From Proteus mirabilis ATCC 29906 (GTDB lineage Bacteria; Pseudomonadota; Gammaproteobacteria; Enterobacterales; Enterobacteriaceae), in contig NZ_GG668578.1 in assembly GCF_000160755.1 (NCBI RefSeq), positions 223,562 to 287,561 on the forward strand: DNA of 64,000 bases. Direction: 5' to 3'. The notes under the pieces are model-generated. The model worked only from the letters and a program-made list of their open reading frames with translations, was not told the DNA's origin and searched no databases. This document shows, piece after piece, positions 10,965 through 20,818 of the stretch; within the stretch, counting starts at the first letter, position 1, and every line of letters begins with the position of its first letter. A program made the position numbers and the translations under genes.

Positions 10965-11350
10965 ATGACAATGTGTATTAGGCATTTAGTGCCATTATTA
11001 ATAAACCAACTTTGTTTTGGTGGTTTGGTTACAGCATTGGCTCGTTATCTTCAAGCTGACACAAATTATGAGCGTTGGCGCTTTCACATCAATAATATCA
11101 TCCTCCAATTAATACTTCTTGATACAATAACTCAGACTATTCGCACTGTGATGACGATGTTTATTCACATAAAAGAGAAGTTATTTGCGTATAATTCTAT
11201 CACTATAGCTGATGGCCATAAGCAAGGAACAATATTGATGGAGCACATTTTCTTACCTCGTCAACCGTTGCTGTCAGGCAAGATTATTCGTTAACATTAT
11301 GATGAAGATGCACAATAACCCACACAAAGCATTCTCAAAAAATGTTCAGT
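10965..11350 (+). pseudogene. gluQ: Decayed glutamyl-Q tRNA(Asp) synthetase (gluQ remnant)
   Basis: GluQ glutamylates queuosine of tRNA(Asp) and lies between dksA and pcnB in E. coli. Here that slot holds a 109-codon open frame (10965-11294). Its FGGLVTALARYLQA..ERWRFHI aligns with the E. coli FGSLIAALGSYLQA..GRWLVRI segment. LFAYNSITIADGHKQG aligns with LFAYNLAVVVDDHFQG. After the stop, another frame reads NNPHKAFSKN near 11311-11343, like the NPQGAKLSKQN motif. The catalytic N-terminal motif is degraded, more than 100 central residues are missing and the frame is broken, so I call it a pseudogene. The alignment is from memory of the E. coli protein. Confidence 0.8.
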
Positions 11351-11408
11351 AGGCTATGATTAGCCGCTTAATTTTTTAATTATTAGATTTAATTATTCGA
11401 GGTGTCAT

Positions 11409-12965
11409 ATTTTTAACCGAGTAGCGCATTTCTGCCGTAATTTGCTAGGACGACAAACAACATCGTCAGATACAGAATCGGTAGCGAGTGAAAGGCCTGT
11501 CACTGCATCTGACCGACCTAAAAAAGAAACACAAACGACTGTGCGTCGGCGTCCTGCCCTATCCGCAGACCGTCCCCGTAAGAACAAAAGTAATAACGAA
11601 AAGGCGAACGGGAGTGATTTGCCAATGACTGTGATCCCAAGAGATCAACACCCGATTTCGCGTAAAGACATCAGTGATAACGCACTAAAAGTTCTTTATC
11701 GTCTGAATAATTCAGGCTTTCAGGCTTATTTAGTGGGTGGTGGTGTACGCGATCTATTATTAGGGAAAAAACCAAAAGACTTTGATATTGCTACCAATGC
11801 AACGCCAGAAGAAGTCCGTCGATTATTTCGTAATAGCCGCTTAGTAGGTCGACGCTTTCGTCTAGCGCATATTATGTTTGGCCCCGAAGTGATTGAAGTC
11901 GCTACTTTCCGTGGCTCTCATGAAGATCATGAAACATCCGATCGCAATCAGTCACAACAAGCACAAAGCGGTATGTTGCTACGCGACAATATCTTCGGAT
12001 CGATTGAAGAAGATGCCATTCGTCGTGATTTTACCTTAAATAGTCTCTATTACGGCGTCGATGATTTTGCTGTACGTGATTATGTGGGGGGCTTGGCTGA
12101 TCTTAAATCAGGTACTATTCGTTTAATTGGCTCTCCTGAAACTCGCTATCGTGAAGATCCGGTTCGGATGCTAAGAGCTATCCGCTTTGCCAGTAAACTG
12201 GATATGCGTATCGCACCGGAAACTGCAGAGCCAATTAGCCAATTAGCACCACTATTACGTAATATTCCTTCAGCACGCCTATTTGAAGAATCGCTGAAAT
12301 TATTACAAACAGGACATGGTTATAAAACCTATCGGTTAATGCGCCATTTCCAACTCTTAGAGCCTCTTTTTCCATTAGTTGCCTCAAGGATCACTGAGCA
12401 ACAAGATACCCCAATGGAAAGAATGATCGAACAGGTGCTAAAGAATACCGATTATCGTATTAGTAAAGAAATGCGCGTAAATCCGGCATTCTTATTTGCA
12501 GCAATGCTATGGTATCCCTTAGTGGAGCATGCCGAAAAACTGGCTCAAGAAAGTGGACTGTCTTATTACGATGCTTTCTCAATGGCAATGAATGATATTT
12601 TAGATGAGCAATGTCGTACTATTGCGATCCCTAAACGTATCACCACCACGATGCGTGATATTTGGCAATTACAGCAGCGTTTACCTAAGCGTCAAGGGCG
12701 CCGAGCCAATAAACTGCTTGAGCATCCTAAATTCCGTGCAGCATTTGATCTACTGGAATTACGCGCTAATGTACAAAGAAATCCTGATCTGGAAGCATTA
12801 GCCGCTTGGTGGGCTGATTTTCAGATTTCAAACAATACACAACAACGCTCTATGGTCTCTGAATTAGGTCCAGGCCCGGTACGCAAAAGAACACGTCCTC
12901 GTAAACGTCCTCGTCACCCTAATGCAAAAAATAATGCACCAAGACAAGAGAACAAACATGAGTAA
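11409..12965 (+). CDS. pcnB: Poly(A) polymerase I, AUU start
   Basis: Adds 3' poly(A) tails that promote RNA decay. The frame continues upstream of the first TTG (11442) to ATT at 11409, giving [16 protein letters not shown]. This aligns with E. coli MFTRVANFCRKVLSRE, whose gene is known to start with AUU. A GAGGTG ribosome site lies 4-5 bases before it. The 518 residues include the nucleotidyltransferase core [25 protein letters not shown]-like linker differences near the N-terminus, and a basic C-terminal tail ([13 protein letters not shown]). folK overlaps its stop. Confidence 0.93.
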   Translation: MFNRVAHFCRNLLGRQTTSSDTESVASERPVTASDRPKKETQTTVRRRPALSADRPRKNKSNNEKANGSDLPMTVIPRDQHPISRKDISDNALKVLYRLNNSGFQAYLVGGGVRDLLLGKKPKDFDIATNATPEEVRRLFRNSRLVGRRFRLAHIMFGPEVIEVATFRGSHEDHETSDRNQSQQAQSGMLLRDNIFGSIEEDAIRRDFTLNSLYYGVDDFAVRDYVGGLADLKSGTIRLIGSPETRYREDPVRMLRAIRFASKLDMRIAPETAEPISQLAPLLRNIPSARLFEESLKLLQTGHGYKTYRLMRHFQLLEPLFPLVASRITEQQDTPMERMIEQVLKNTDYRISKEMRVNPAFLFAAMLWYPLVEHAEKLAQESGLSYYDAFSMAMNDILDEQCRTIAIPKRITTTMRDIWQLQQRLPKRQGRRANKLLEHPKFRAAFDLLELRANVQRNPDLEALAAWWADFQISNNTQQRSMVSELGPGPVRKRTRPRKRPRHPNAKNNAPRQENKHE

Positions 12966-13455
12966 GCAACAACAGCGTGTGTATATTATTCTGGGCAGTA
13001 ATTTAAACTCACCAGAACAGCAAGTAAAATCGGCGATAAAAGCGATTAGTGAAATCCCTAATACTACACTGATTGCCCAATCACCTTGGTATCGCACACG
13101 CCCTATGGGACCTCAAGATCAACCCGATTATCTCAATATGGCTGTCGCCGTTGATACTACTTTAGCCCCAGAAGAGTTGCTCGACCATACACAAGCAATT
13201 GAACTTGCCCATGGTCGTGAAAGAAAAGCAGGTAATCGTTGGGGACCTCGTACCCTTGATTTAGATATCATGTTATTTGGTGATCAAGTTATACAGACCG
13301 AACGTTTAACTGTGCCTCATTATGGACTTAAGGTGCGTGAATTTATGCTTTATCCATTGGCGGATTTAGCACCTGAACTTTGTTTCCCTGATGACGGAGA
13401 ACGATTAGCAGACAGATTAGCGCTCGTACCTAAAAATGGTATGGAAAAGTGGTGA
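12958..13455 (+). CDS. folK: 2-amino-4-hydroxy-6-hydroxymethyldihydropteridine pyrophosphokinase
   Basis: Transfers pyrophosphate from ATP to hydroxymethyldihydropterin in folate synthesis. I chose ATG 12958 (165 residues, [19 protein letters not shown]), which overlaps the pcnB stop; the upstream ATG at 12922 only adds pcnB-coding sequence. [19 protein letters not shown] and [18 protein letters not shown] are family signatures. It is coupled to pcnB, as in E. coli. Confidence 0.96.
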   Translation: MSKQQQRVYIILGSNLNSPEQQVKSAIKAISEIPNTTLIAQSPWYRTRPMGPQDQPDYLNMAVAVDTTLAPEELLDHTQAIELAHGRERKAGNRWGPRTLDLDIMLFGDQVIQTERLTVPHYGLKVREFMLYPLADLAPELCFPDDGERLADRLALVPKNGMEKW

Positions 13456-13812
13456 TACCACATAATAAGCGTGTTTGATGTTAATGGTTGATGCTGTTGA
13501 CTGACAGTATCAACCCCGTTCACAACTCTCTTGTACTGTTCCTTTATCGCGTTATCCCTCCCCATAAGTGATAAAATACGCCCTTCCCTCCCGCCTGTTA
13601 TATCACCATTTCTAATTCTTGGATAAATATCAAAATATTTTTTATTTCTATTTTTTATTATTCAATTCACGACTTTTTCTTCGTTTTTAGTACGTAGATG
13701 CTACAATCAGCAGTTAATGTTTTTTATTTATGCCATATTCTCTTTAATAAACAAATAATTAACTGACATAAATAACTCAATTTACACGCAACACACCATG
13801 GAGTTTATTATC
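13456..13812. other. folK-panB intergenic region with hairpin
   Basis: About 350 bp without a gene. A strong hairpin GGTTGATGCTGT / ACAGTATCAACC (13486-13497 with 13504-13515) follows folK but lacks a T-run. It may still terminate the pcnB-folK transcript. The rest is AT-rich and should hold the panB promoter; I could not fix -35/-10 boxes. In E. coli a fimbrial gene cluster (yad) occupies this junction; none is here. Confidence 0.5.
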
Positions 13813-14604
13813 ATGAAGCCGGTTACGCTATCTACGCTCAATCGCTATAAACAAGAAAAGAAAAAGTTTGCCACTATCACGGCTTATGATGCTAGCTTTG
13901 CTCGTCTATTTGCCAATGAAGGTATTCCTGCCATGTTAATTGGTGATTCACTCGGTATGACACTACAAGGTCATGACAGCACATTACCTGTCACCGTTGA
14001 GCAAATTGCCTATCATACCCGTTGTGTAAGAGCAGGCGCCCCTAACGCTTTCTTAATTGCTGATATGCCTTTTATGTCTTATTCCACTCCAGAGCAAGCC
14101 TGTCTTAACGCAGCTATTTTAATGCAAGCGGGAGCGAATATGGTCAAAATTGAAGGAGGAAGCTGGCTTATTCCTACAGTCAAAATGCTCACTGAACGCG
14201 CAGTGCCTGTTTGTATTCACCTAGGCTTAACCCCTCAATCTGTTAATGTGTTTGGTGGCTATAAAGTACAAGGTCGAGAAGAAGCTGCTGCAGAGCAACT
14301 TAAGCAAGATGCTATGGCGCTTGAAGCCGCAGGAGCACAACTAGCTGTATTAGAATGCGTCCCCGTTTCCGTAGCAAAAACTATTACCGGATCACTCAAT
14401 ATTCCCGTTATCGGCATTGGTGCCGGCAATGTCACTGATGGACAAATTCTTGTGATGCATGATTTATTAGGTCTAACACCTAATGCCCCTAAATTTTCTA
14501 AAAATTTCTTACAAGAAGCTGGCTCCTTACCCGAGGCTGTCAGACTGTATGTTCAACAAGTTGAACAAAAACTGTTCCCTCAAGAACAACACTCATTTAA
14601 CTGA
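13813..14604 (+). CDS. panB: 3-methyl-2-oxobutanoate hydroxymethyltransferase
   Basis: Transfers a hydroxymethyl group to alpha-ketoisovalerate, giving ketopantoate, the first step to pantothenate. I chose ATG 13813 (263 residues, [20 protein letters not shown]), which matches the E. coli start. The GGAG inside the upstream ATGGAG (13800-13803) is then its ribosome site. [20 protein letters not shown] and [19 protein letters not shown] hold the metal- and substrate-binding residues. It is first of the panBCD run. Confidence 0.96.
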   Translation: MKPVTLSTLNRYKQEKKKFATITAYDASFARLFANEGIPAMLIGDSLGMTLQGHDSTLPVTVEQIAYHTRCVRAGAPNAFLIADMPFMSYSTPEQACLNAAILMQAGANMVKIEGGSWLIPTVKMLTERAVPVCIHLGLTPQSVNVFGGYKVQGREEAAAEQLKQDAMALEAAGAQLAVLECVPVSVAKTITGSLNIPVIGIGAGNVTDGQILVMHDLLGLTPNAPKFSKNFLQEAGSLPEAVRLYVQQVEQKLFPQEQHSFN

Positions 14605-14647
14605 TTTATCATTTAAATTCATTAAAATAGTTTAAAGGAGTCACGCT

Positions 14648-15499
14648 ATGCTAATTATTGAAACAACGCTTATCTTACGCCGCGAAATTAAGCGACTAAA
14701 ACAAGAAGGTAAACGCATTGCATTGGTTCCGACCATGGGCAACCTGCATCAAGGTCACCTAAAACTGATAGAAGAAGCGCGTATTCATGCTGATGTGGTT
14801 ATCGCCTCTATTTTTGTTAATCCAATGCAATTCGATAGAGAAGCCGATTTAGCAAACTATCCACGAACCCTACAAGAAGATTGTGAGTTACTGCGCGATA
14901 AACATGTTGATATTGTCTTTGCCCCATCAGCGAAAGAGATGTACCCAAATGGGATGGAAAACCAAACGATTGTTGAGGTTCCAGTACTTTCTTCTGTGTT
15001 AGAAGGCGCTAGTCGCCCAGGACATTTCCGCGGTGTAACAACCGTTGTAAGTAAACTATTCAACCTTGTACAGCCTGATGTCGCGCTATTTGGTGAAAAA
15101 GATTATCAACAACTGCAGATCATAAAAAAAATGGTCAGTGATTTATGTTTTGATATCAGTATTATTCCAGTCCCTATTGTGCGTGATAAAACAGGATTGG
15201 CATTTAGCTCTCGAAATCGTTTGTTATCAGATAATGAAAAACAACAAGCCCCTGTGCTTTATCAAGCTATGCAACAGATAGCCGAGCAATTAAAATCGGG
15301 AAACCTTGATGTTAACCAACTATTACAAACAGCCAAAGCAACCCTTGAACAGCAAGGCTTTCGTGCTGATGAATGTTTTATTTGTGATGCACAAACACTA
15401 GCACCACTTAGCGAAGAGAGCCGATGTGCCGTTATTTTAATGGCAGCTTGGTTGGGTAACACTCGTTTAATCGATAGCCAACAAGTTAGCTTAGTCTAA
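14648..15499 (+). CDS. panC: Pantothenate synthetase
   Basis: ATP-dependent ligation of pantoate and beta-alanine. The 283 residues equal the E. coli length. The nucleotidyltransferase motif [31 protein letters not shown], and the second motif FSSRNRLLS are all present. It begins 43 bp after panB with a good AAAGGAG site and is followed by panD 28 bp on. Confidence 0.97.
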   Translation: MLIIETTLILRREIKRLKQEGKRIALVPTMGNLHQGHLKLIEEARIHADVVIASIFVNPMQFDREADLANYPRTLQEDCELLRDKHVDIVFAPSAKEMYPNGMENQTIVEVPVLSSVLEGASRPGHFRGVTTVVSKLFNLVQPDVALFGEKDYQQLQIIKKMVSDLCFDISIIPVPIVRDKTGLAFSSRNRLLSDNEKQQAPVLYQAMQQIAEQLKSGNLDVNQLLQTAKATLEQQGFRADECFICDAQTLAPLSEESRCAVILMAAWLGNTRLIDSQQVSLV

Positions 15500-15527
15500 T
15501 GAATAATTAAAAATAGGAAACACAACA

Positions 15528-15908
15528 ATGCTACGCACCATGTTACAAGGCAAACTTCATCGCGTAAAAGTCACCCAAGCTGATCTTCACTATGAAGGCT
15601 CTTGCGCGATTGATCAGGATTTTATGGATGCCGCTGGTATTCTTGAAAATGAAGCCATTGATATTTATAACGTTGATAATGGTGAACGTTTCTCTACTTA
15701 TGCCATTTGCGCAGAAAGAGGATCTGGTATTATTTCTGTCAATGGCGCAGCCGCTCGCCGTGCTGCTGTAGGTGATCGCTTAATTATTTGCTCTTATGTG
15801 CAAATTCCAGATAGCGATGCGCGTAGCCATAAACCCAACATTGCCTATTTTGAAGGCGACAATGAAATGAAACGCATTGCTAAAGCCGTTCCCGTTCAAG
15901 TCGCTTAA
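15528..15908 (+). CDS. panD: Aspartate 1-decarboxylase precursor
   Basis: Pyruvoyl enzyme that makes beta-alanine from aspartate. The 126-residue pro-enzyme has the self-cleavage site Gly24-Ser25 in HYEGSCAID. It is adjacent to panC with no yadD-type insertion between, unlike E. coli. It is the last backbone gene before the accessory block. Confidence 0.98.
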   Translation: MLRTMLQGKLHRVKVTQADLHYEGSCAIDQDFMDAAGILENEAIDIYNVDNGERFSTYAICAERGSGIISVNGAAARRAAVGDRLIICSYVQIPDSDARSHKPNIAYFEGDNEMKRIAKAVPVQVA

Positions 15909-15917
15909 TCTGCCTAT

Positions 15918-15954
15918 CCCCCTTACAAATGGAGGTTCCCTGTTTGTGAGGGGG
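15918..15954 (+). terminator. Hairpin after panD
   Basis: CCCCCTTACAAA (15918-15929) pairs with TTTGTGAGGGGG (15943-15954), with one G-T pair. There is no clear T-run, so its role as terminator of panBCD is likely but not certain. Confidence 0.55.
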
Positions 15955-16108
15955 TAATTCTGCCCTGCTAATTGTCTCGATTCAATACGCTAAAAGCGAG
16001 AGACAAAGCGCAAAAGCGTGTTTTTGCTCCCTTTTTTCTCGCATAACTTCCTGTAGCTTGTTATAAAACAGATAAATATTACCTAACAATGCTTAGCCTA
16101 ATAAAAAT

Positions 16109-16741
16109 ATGATAAACGTTGCTCTCATCGATGATCACATTGTTGTGCGTTCTGGGTTTGCACAACTGCTAATGCTAGAGCCGGATATTAATATTGTCGG
16201 TGAATACGCAAATGGCCAAGAAGCTTGGCCCTATTTATTAAATGATAATATTGATGTGGCGGTGATGGATCTCTCTATGCCTGGAGAGAGTGGCCTACAA
16301 TTACAAAGTCGATTAAAACAAAAACGCCCTGATTTTCGGACAATTATTTTAAGTATTTATGATACCCCCGCATTTGTACAAAGCGCTTTAGATTCCGGTG
16401 CCCATGGCTATTTAACTAAGCGCTGTGGTCCACAAGAGCTCGTTCAAGCAGTACGTGCTGTGTATCAAGGGGGCTGTTATCTCTGTGCTGATGCCATGAA
16501 AGCACTTCGACAGACACCAGAAAAAGAAGATGCTTTACATAGTTTAACCCCTCGCGAAAGAGAGATTTTTAATCTGCTAGTACAAGGTATTAATGTTAAA
16601 GCTATCGCCGTACAACTGAATCTCAGTCATAAAACGGTGCATGTTCATCGAGCCAATATACTGGGTAAATTGAACTGTGAAACAACCATTGATTTAGTCC
16701 ATTTTGCATTAAACAACCAGTTAATCACCGGAACACTCTAA
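16109..16741 (+). CDS. uhpA: Hexose-phosphate response regulator UhpA
   Basis: NarL/FixJ-type regulator of phosphosugar uptake. The 210 residues comprise a receiver with acidic pair DD (8-9), phospho-acceptor D54 in AVMDLSMPGE and K in LTKRCG, followed by a LuxR-type helix-turn-helix (LTPREREIFNLLVQG..KTVHVHRANILGKL). Identity with E. coli UhpA is strong across MINVALIDDHIVVRSGFAQLL. It is 1 bp from uhpB. Slightly longer than E. coli (196), mainly in the linker and C-terminus. Confidence 0.93.
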   Translation: MINVALIDDHIVVRSGFAQLLMLEPDINIVGEYANGQEAWPYLLNDNIDVAVMDLSMPGESGLQLQSRLKQKRPDFRTIILSIYDTPAFVQSALDSGAHGYLTKRCGPQELVQAVRAVYQGGCYLCADAMKALRQTPEKEDALHSLTPREREIFNLLVQGINVKAIAVQLNLSHKTVHVHRANILGKLNCETTIDLVHFALNNQLITGTL

Positions 16742-16742
16742 C

Positions 16743-18290
16743 ATGCAAAGAGGCGCACGTTTTTTTCTTCAATCTCTCTTTTTATTGTTGACCTACTCTT
16801 TACTCTGGTTGTCACTTTGGGTGATCAGTTTTTATCTTAGTCATAATGGTCAACAAGCCGCACTTTTTTTACCTCAAGGCTTACGGCTAGCATTATTTAT
16901 TTTACTTTGGCGACGTTTTTGGTTGCCGATGTTATTGGCCGAATGGGGGCTTTATTACTGGCTAACTCAACAGCAATTAATTACCCATGTAACTCTTTAT
17001 CTCTCACCTTTAATCAGCTTATTGGTCGCACTAGAAGTACAACGGATCTGGTGGCGTTACCCACTTTATTGGCAACGGTTAACCTTACTTATCGCAGCGG
17101 TCGGATTTAATAGCCTATTACAAGCCTTTCTACTCAGTTTTTTTCTCACGACGTCCACCAGCGCAATATTTTTGACCTCAATAACAGGTGGTATTTTATT
17201 AGCTCCCTTTGTTTTTCTACTTTATGAATATTTACGCGAATTACAAAGTCGAGTATTAATCGCCGAAATCACCCCAGAGCCACCATTGCGTACCTCCTTA
17301 TTAATGTGGGTATTCCTCTTTTGTCTTATTGGATTAAGTGCACAATTCTTTCTTACCCCAGAAATTGAACGCTTATTAGTTATTCTGGTTTTTATTCCTA
17401 ATGTTTTTATGGCTTATCGTTATGGTTGGCAAGGGGGCGTATTATCCGCGTTGTTAGGTAGTTTAATGATTACCTTTGCTAGACAAGTAAATGGTGCTTT
17501 TGCCGATTTGCATGAATTAGAGATGTTTTTAACAACCCAAGCCTTAATTGGTATTGGTTTAGGTATTGCTATTAGTCGCCAGCAACAACTTGCCAATAAT
17601 TTACGTCATTATCAGCTACGTTTAGAGCAAGAGTTACAAGCACGCCGAGCGTTGATGGAACAACTAGTACATACCGAAGAAGATGTTAAAAAAGCCATTG
17701 CTCGTGAATTACATGATGAAATTGGACAAAATATTACAGCTATTCAAATTCAGTCAATGTTAGTAAAAAGAAGTGCAGATAACGATAAAACACGCCAGTC
17801 AGGCGAGCAAATTGAGCGATTAGCCCAACAAATACATCAATCTACCCGACAACTGCTACGCCAACTAAGGCCGCCTATTTTAGAAGAGATGTCATTAGAG
17901 AAGGCTCTACACCATTTAATTGATGAGTTCTCATTTCATGAAAATGGTATTCACTGTCATTTTCATTATGCTCTTGAAACAGAGCCTGAAAGCGACACCA
18001 TTATTTTTACACTCTACCGACTAGTGCAAGAACTACTCAATAATATCAGCAAACACGCTAATGCCAGTGAAATCCACATTTCGCTTACTCAACATCAAGC
18101 ACAATTACGACTGGTTGTTCATGATAATGGTATTGGCATTTTGCCTACACAACCTAATAACGGTTTTGGGCTACGAGGTATTGAAGAGCGGATCTGCGCA
18201 TTGGGGGGAGAATGGGAAGTAATTAGTCAGCTTGGTACTAAAATAATTGTTAACTTACCCACAAATTCAATAGAAAAGCGTGAAAACTAG
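16743..18290 (+). CDS. uhpB: Sensor histidine kinase UhpB
   Basis: Membrane kinase that, with UhpC, senses external glucose-6-phosphate and phosphorylates UhpA. The 515 residues begin with about eight hydrophobic segments (MASE1-like, to about residue 285), then a coiled linker, the HisKA_3 box ARELHDEIGQNITAIQ with H324, and an ATPase domain with NNISKHANASEI, DNGIGI and GFGLRGIEER. Follows uhpA by 1 bp. Confidence 0.93.
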   Translation: MQRGARFFLQSLFLLLTYSLLWLSLWVISFYLSHNGQQAALFLPQGLRLALFILLWRRFWLPMLLAEWGLYYWLTQQQLITHVTLYLSPLISLLVALEVQRIWWRYPLYWQRLTLLIAAVGFNSLLQAFLLSFFLTTSTSAIFLTSITGGILLAPFVFLLYEYLRELQSRVLIAEITPEPPLRTSLLMWVFLFCLIGLSAQFFLTPEIERLLVILVFIPNVFMAYRYGWQGGVLSALLGSLMITFARQVNGAFADLHELEMFLTTQALIGIGLGIAISRQQQLANNLRHYQLRLEQELQARRALMEQLVHTEEDVKKAIARELHDEIGQNITAIQIQSMLVKRSADNDKTRQSGEQIERLAQQIHQSTRQLLRQLRPPILEEMSLEKALHHLIDEFSFHENGIHCHFHYALETEPESDTIIFTLYRLVQELLNNISKHANASEIHISLTQHQAQLRLVVHDNGIGILPTQPNNGFGLRGIEERICALGGEWEVISQLGTKIIVNLPTNSIEKREN

Positions 18291-18372
18291 GAATTAGTCT
18301 TAGTCATCTACAACCTTCTCTCATTCTTTTTAACTGCATTTTTCTTACATTGGCAATATCAGAGAGGATGTT

Positions 18373-19710
18373 ATGTTAGGTAAAAATTTGGCATCAATAA
18401 ATAAGACCTATGATTTTTGGCGTAAAAATTTAATGTTGTCGATGATCATTGGCTATGCCACGTTTTACCTGACTCGTAAAAGCGTCAATTTTGTGATGCC
18501 CGTTATGCAAACGGAACTGCATCTAGATAAAAGTGATATTGGCTGGATAGCCAGCCTGTTTTATCTCACTTATGGTCTATCAAAATTTCTCTCTGGTATT
18601 TTCCATGACCAATACGGCTACCGTTGGTTTATGGGCGCAGGTCTGGTAATGACAGGGGTGATGAATATTATTTTTGCCTACTGTTTATCCTTTCCTGCCT
18701 TGCTTTTAGTCTGGGCACTTAATGGTTTCTTTCAAGGATGGGGTTGGCCCCCTTGTGCAAGGTTACTCACCCATTGGTATTCACGTAATGAACGCGGTTT
18801 CTGGTGGGGATTATGGAATATCTCCATCAATCTTGGCGGGATGAGTATTCCCCTTTTAACCGCTTGGTTGGCAACCCATTTTAGTTGGCAAATAGCCTTA
18901 GTTATTCCCGGCCTAATAGGCATTGTTATGGGGTTATGGCTTTGTATGCAACTAAAAGGAACACCAGCAGAAGAAGGGTTACCCACAGTAGGTGTATGGC
19001 GGCGCGATATTTTTGAATTACGTCAAGAGCAAGTATCGCCTCCGACCCCTATGTTAACCATTTTGAAAGAAAGCATCTTATTTAACCGAATGATCTGGTT
19101 ACTAGGTTTTTCTTATATTTTAATTTATCTCATCCGTATGGCGATAAATGATTGGGGAAATATTTGGTTATCAGAAACCCATGGCGCTAACTTGTTAAGT
19201 GCTAATGCCATTCTTTCTCTTTTTGAGATGGGTGGATTGTTAGGCGCGTTATGTTCAGGCTGGGGCTCGGATTTATTATTCCGTGGCCAACGAGCACCAA
19301 TGATATTGCTGTTTTCACTCGGGCTTTTTATCGCAGTAACAGCACTTTGGCTAATGCCAATTCATCATTATGCATTGCTTGCAGCCTGTTTTTTCAGTAT
19401 CGGTTTTTTTGTGTTTGGACCACAGATGTTAATCGGACTTGCTGCCACAGAATATTGTCATAAAAACGCAGCAGGTACGGTAACAGGCTACTTGGGATTG
19501 TATGCCTATTTAGGGGCTGCAATAGCAGGTTGGCCATTAAGTCAGGTCATGGCGCATTATGGTTGGACTGGGATGTTTGTATTATTAACCAGTGCTGCGG
19601 CCTTAATGGGACTACTACTAATGCCATTGCTGATCGCTGATGTCAGTAAACGTGAGCATTTAGTTGGCCCACTTTCATTTTCCGATGACGACACATTTAA
19701 AAGGTTCTGA
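18373..19710 (+). CDS. uhpC: Phosphosugar sensor UhpC (MFS receptor)
   Basis: Transporter-like receptor of the organophosphate:phosphate antiporter family that detects external glucose-6-phosphate and activates UhpB. The 445 residues hold 12 hydrophobic segments. FYLTRKSVNFVMPVM, GLSKFLSGIFHDQYGYRWFM and FQGWGWPPCARLLTHWYSRNERGFWWGLWN (noted here only as residues around 118-147) are typical. It could be the transporter UhpT, but position after uhpAB favours UhpC. afuA begins 2 bp after its stop, so the two are translationally linked. Confidence 0.85.
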   Translation: MLGKNLASINKTYDFWRKNLMLSMIIGYATFYLTRKSVNFVMPVMQTELHLDKSDIGWIASLFYLTYGLSKFLSGIFHDQYGYRWFMGAGLVMTGVMNIIFAYCLSFPALLLVWALNGFFQGWGWPPCARLLTHWYSRNERGFWWGLWNISINLGGMSIPLLTAWLATHFSWQIALVIPGLIGIVMGLWLCMQLKGTPAEEGLPTVGVWRRDIFELRQEQVSPPTPMLTILKESILFNRMIWLLGFSYILIYLIRMAINDWGNIWLSETHGANLLSANAILSLFEMGGLLGALCSGWGSDLLFRGQRAPMILLFSLGLFIAVTALWLMPIHHYALLAACFFSIGFFVFGPQMLIGLAATEYCHKNAAGTVTGYLGLYAYLGAAIAGWPLSQVMAHYGWTGMFVLLTSAAALMGLLLMPLLIADVSKREHLVGPLSFSDDDTFKRF

Positions 19711-19712
19711 AC

Positions 19713-20744
19713 ATGAAACTGAAAACTCTCTCTACACTTGTTGCCGCCGGCTTAGCTCTTTCTACGGTAAGTTTATCCACCAGTGCCGCGGGTCGCTTAG
19801 TGGTTTATTGCAGTGCCACAAATGCGATGTGTGAAGCTGAAACTAAAGCTTTTGCTGAAAAGTATGATGTTAAAACCACTTTTGTTCGTAATGGCTCCGG
19901 CAGTACATTAGCGAAAATAGAAGCAGAAAAACGCAATCCGCAAGCTGATGTTTGGTATGGCGGAACAATGGATCCTCACTCACAAGCGGGTGAAATGGAT
20001 CTGCTAGAGCCTTATGTATCCGCCAATCTTGATCAGATCATGCCACAATTTCGTGATCCGGCTAAACGCAAAGGAAACTACTCTTCTGCGGTTTATGTCG
20101 GTATTCTAGGTTTTGGTGTCAATAAAGATCGTTTAAAAGAAAAAGGTCTACCTATTCCGACCTGTTGGAAAGATTTAGTCAAACCTGAATACAAAGGTGA
20201 AATTCAAATCGCTGATCCACAAAGTTCGGGCACTGCATACACTGCATTAGCAACTTTCGATCAATTGTGGGGAACAGAGCAAGCCTTTGATTATCTGAAA
20301 AAACTAAATACCAATATCTCTCAATATACTAAATCAGGTATTGCACCAGCGCGTAACGCCGCCCGTGGTGAGGCCGCGATTGGTATCGGCTTCTTACACG
20401 ACTATTCACTCGAAGTTGAAAACGGGGCACCACTAGAGCTTATCTCACCTTGTGAGGGCACAGGTTACGAAATTGGCGGTGTCAGTATCATCAAAAATGC
20501 CCGTAATATGGATAACGCTAAGTTATTTGTAGACTGGACACTCTCTAAAGAAGCACAAGAAATTAGTTGGAAAGAGGGTAAATCTTACCAAATTCTCACC
20601 AATACCACGGCTGAGTCTTCCCCGATGGCTTTGAAATTATCAGACTTAAAACTGATTAACTACGACATGGATAAATATGGCGATAGTGATGTTCGTAAGG
20701 AGCTGATAAATAAATGGGTTACCGAAGTAAAAATGGGTAAATAG
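19713..20744 (+). CDS. afuA: Periplasmic sugar-phosphate binding protein AfuA
   Basis: Solute-binding protein of the iron(III)/AfuA family. A signal peptide is clear (MKLKTLSTLVAAGLALSTVS, cleaved near TSAAG). GRLVVYCSATNAMCEAETKAF, GSGSTLAKIEAEKRNPQADVWYGG and GIAPARNAARGEAAIGIGFLHDY are visible. This family was first named for ferric uptake, but AfuABC next to uhpABC in enteric pathogens has been shown to carry hexose phosphates. The 2-bp spacing to uhpC favours that substrate here; this is inference from context. Confidence 0.85.
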   Translation: MKLKTLSTLVAAGLALSTVSLSTSAAGRLVVYCSATNAMCEAETKAFAEKYDVKTTFVRNGSGSTLAKIEAEKRNPQADVWYGGTMDPHSQAGEMDLLEPYVSANLDQIMPQFRDPAKRKGNYSSAVYVGILGFGVNKDRLKEKGLPIPTCWKDLVKPEYKGEIQIADPQSSGTAYTALATFDQLWGTEQAFDYLKKLNTNISQYTKSGIAPARNAARGEAAIGIGFLHDYSLEVENGAPLELISPCEGTGYEIGGVSIIKNARNMDNAKLFVDWTLSKEAQEISWKEGKSYQILTNTTAESSPMALKLSDLKLINYDMDKYGDSDVRKELINKWVTEVKMGK

Positions 20745-20756
20745 CCTATCAATAGG

Positions 20757-20782
20757 GCGAGAGATGCTCTCGCTCTTTTTTT
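20757..20782 (+). terminator. Intra-operon hairpin between afuA and afuB
   Basis: GCGAGAG (20757-20763), loop ATG, CTCTCGC (20767-20773), then a T-rich run. It is well formed for partial termination, which would leave more binding protein mRNA than permease mRNA, as is common in ABC importers. Confidence 0.75.
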
Positions 20783-20818
20783 TACATAATAATAATGAGC
20801 TTTACTGTCGGGGGATTT

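Noticed and set aside
10965-11294. 109-residue open frame as a genuine small gene
   Set aside because: Its recognisable segments are GluQ fragments separated by a deletion, it lacks a clear ribosome site, and it continues out of frame; treated as a pseudogene.
12922-12957. N-terminal extension of FolK
   Set aside because: This stretch is pcnB coding sequence, and FolK homology begins at 12958 with [15 protein letters not shown].
13798-13812. Upstream ATG as the panB start
   Set aside because: Its GGAG is the ribosome site for ATG 13813, which matches the known N-terminus.
18373-19710. Calling this gene uhpT
   Set aside because: It follows uhpAB and precedes the transporter genes afuABC, the position and the residues seen favouring UhpC; the two are related, so this is a judgement.
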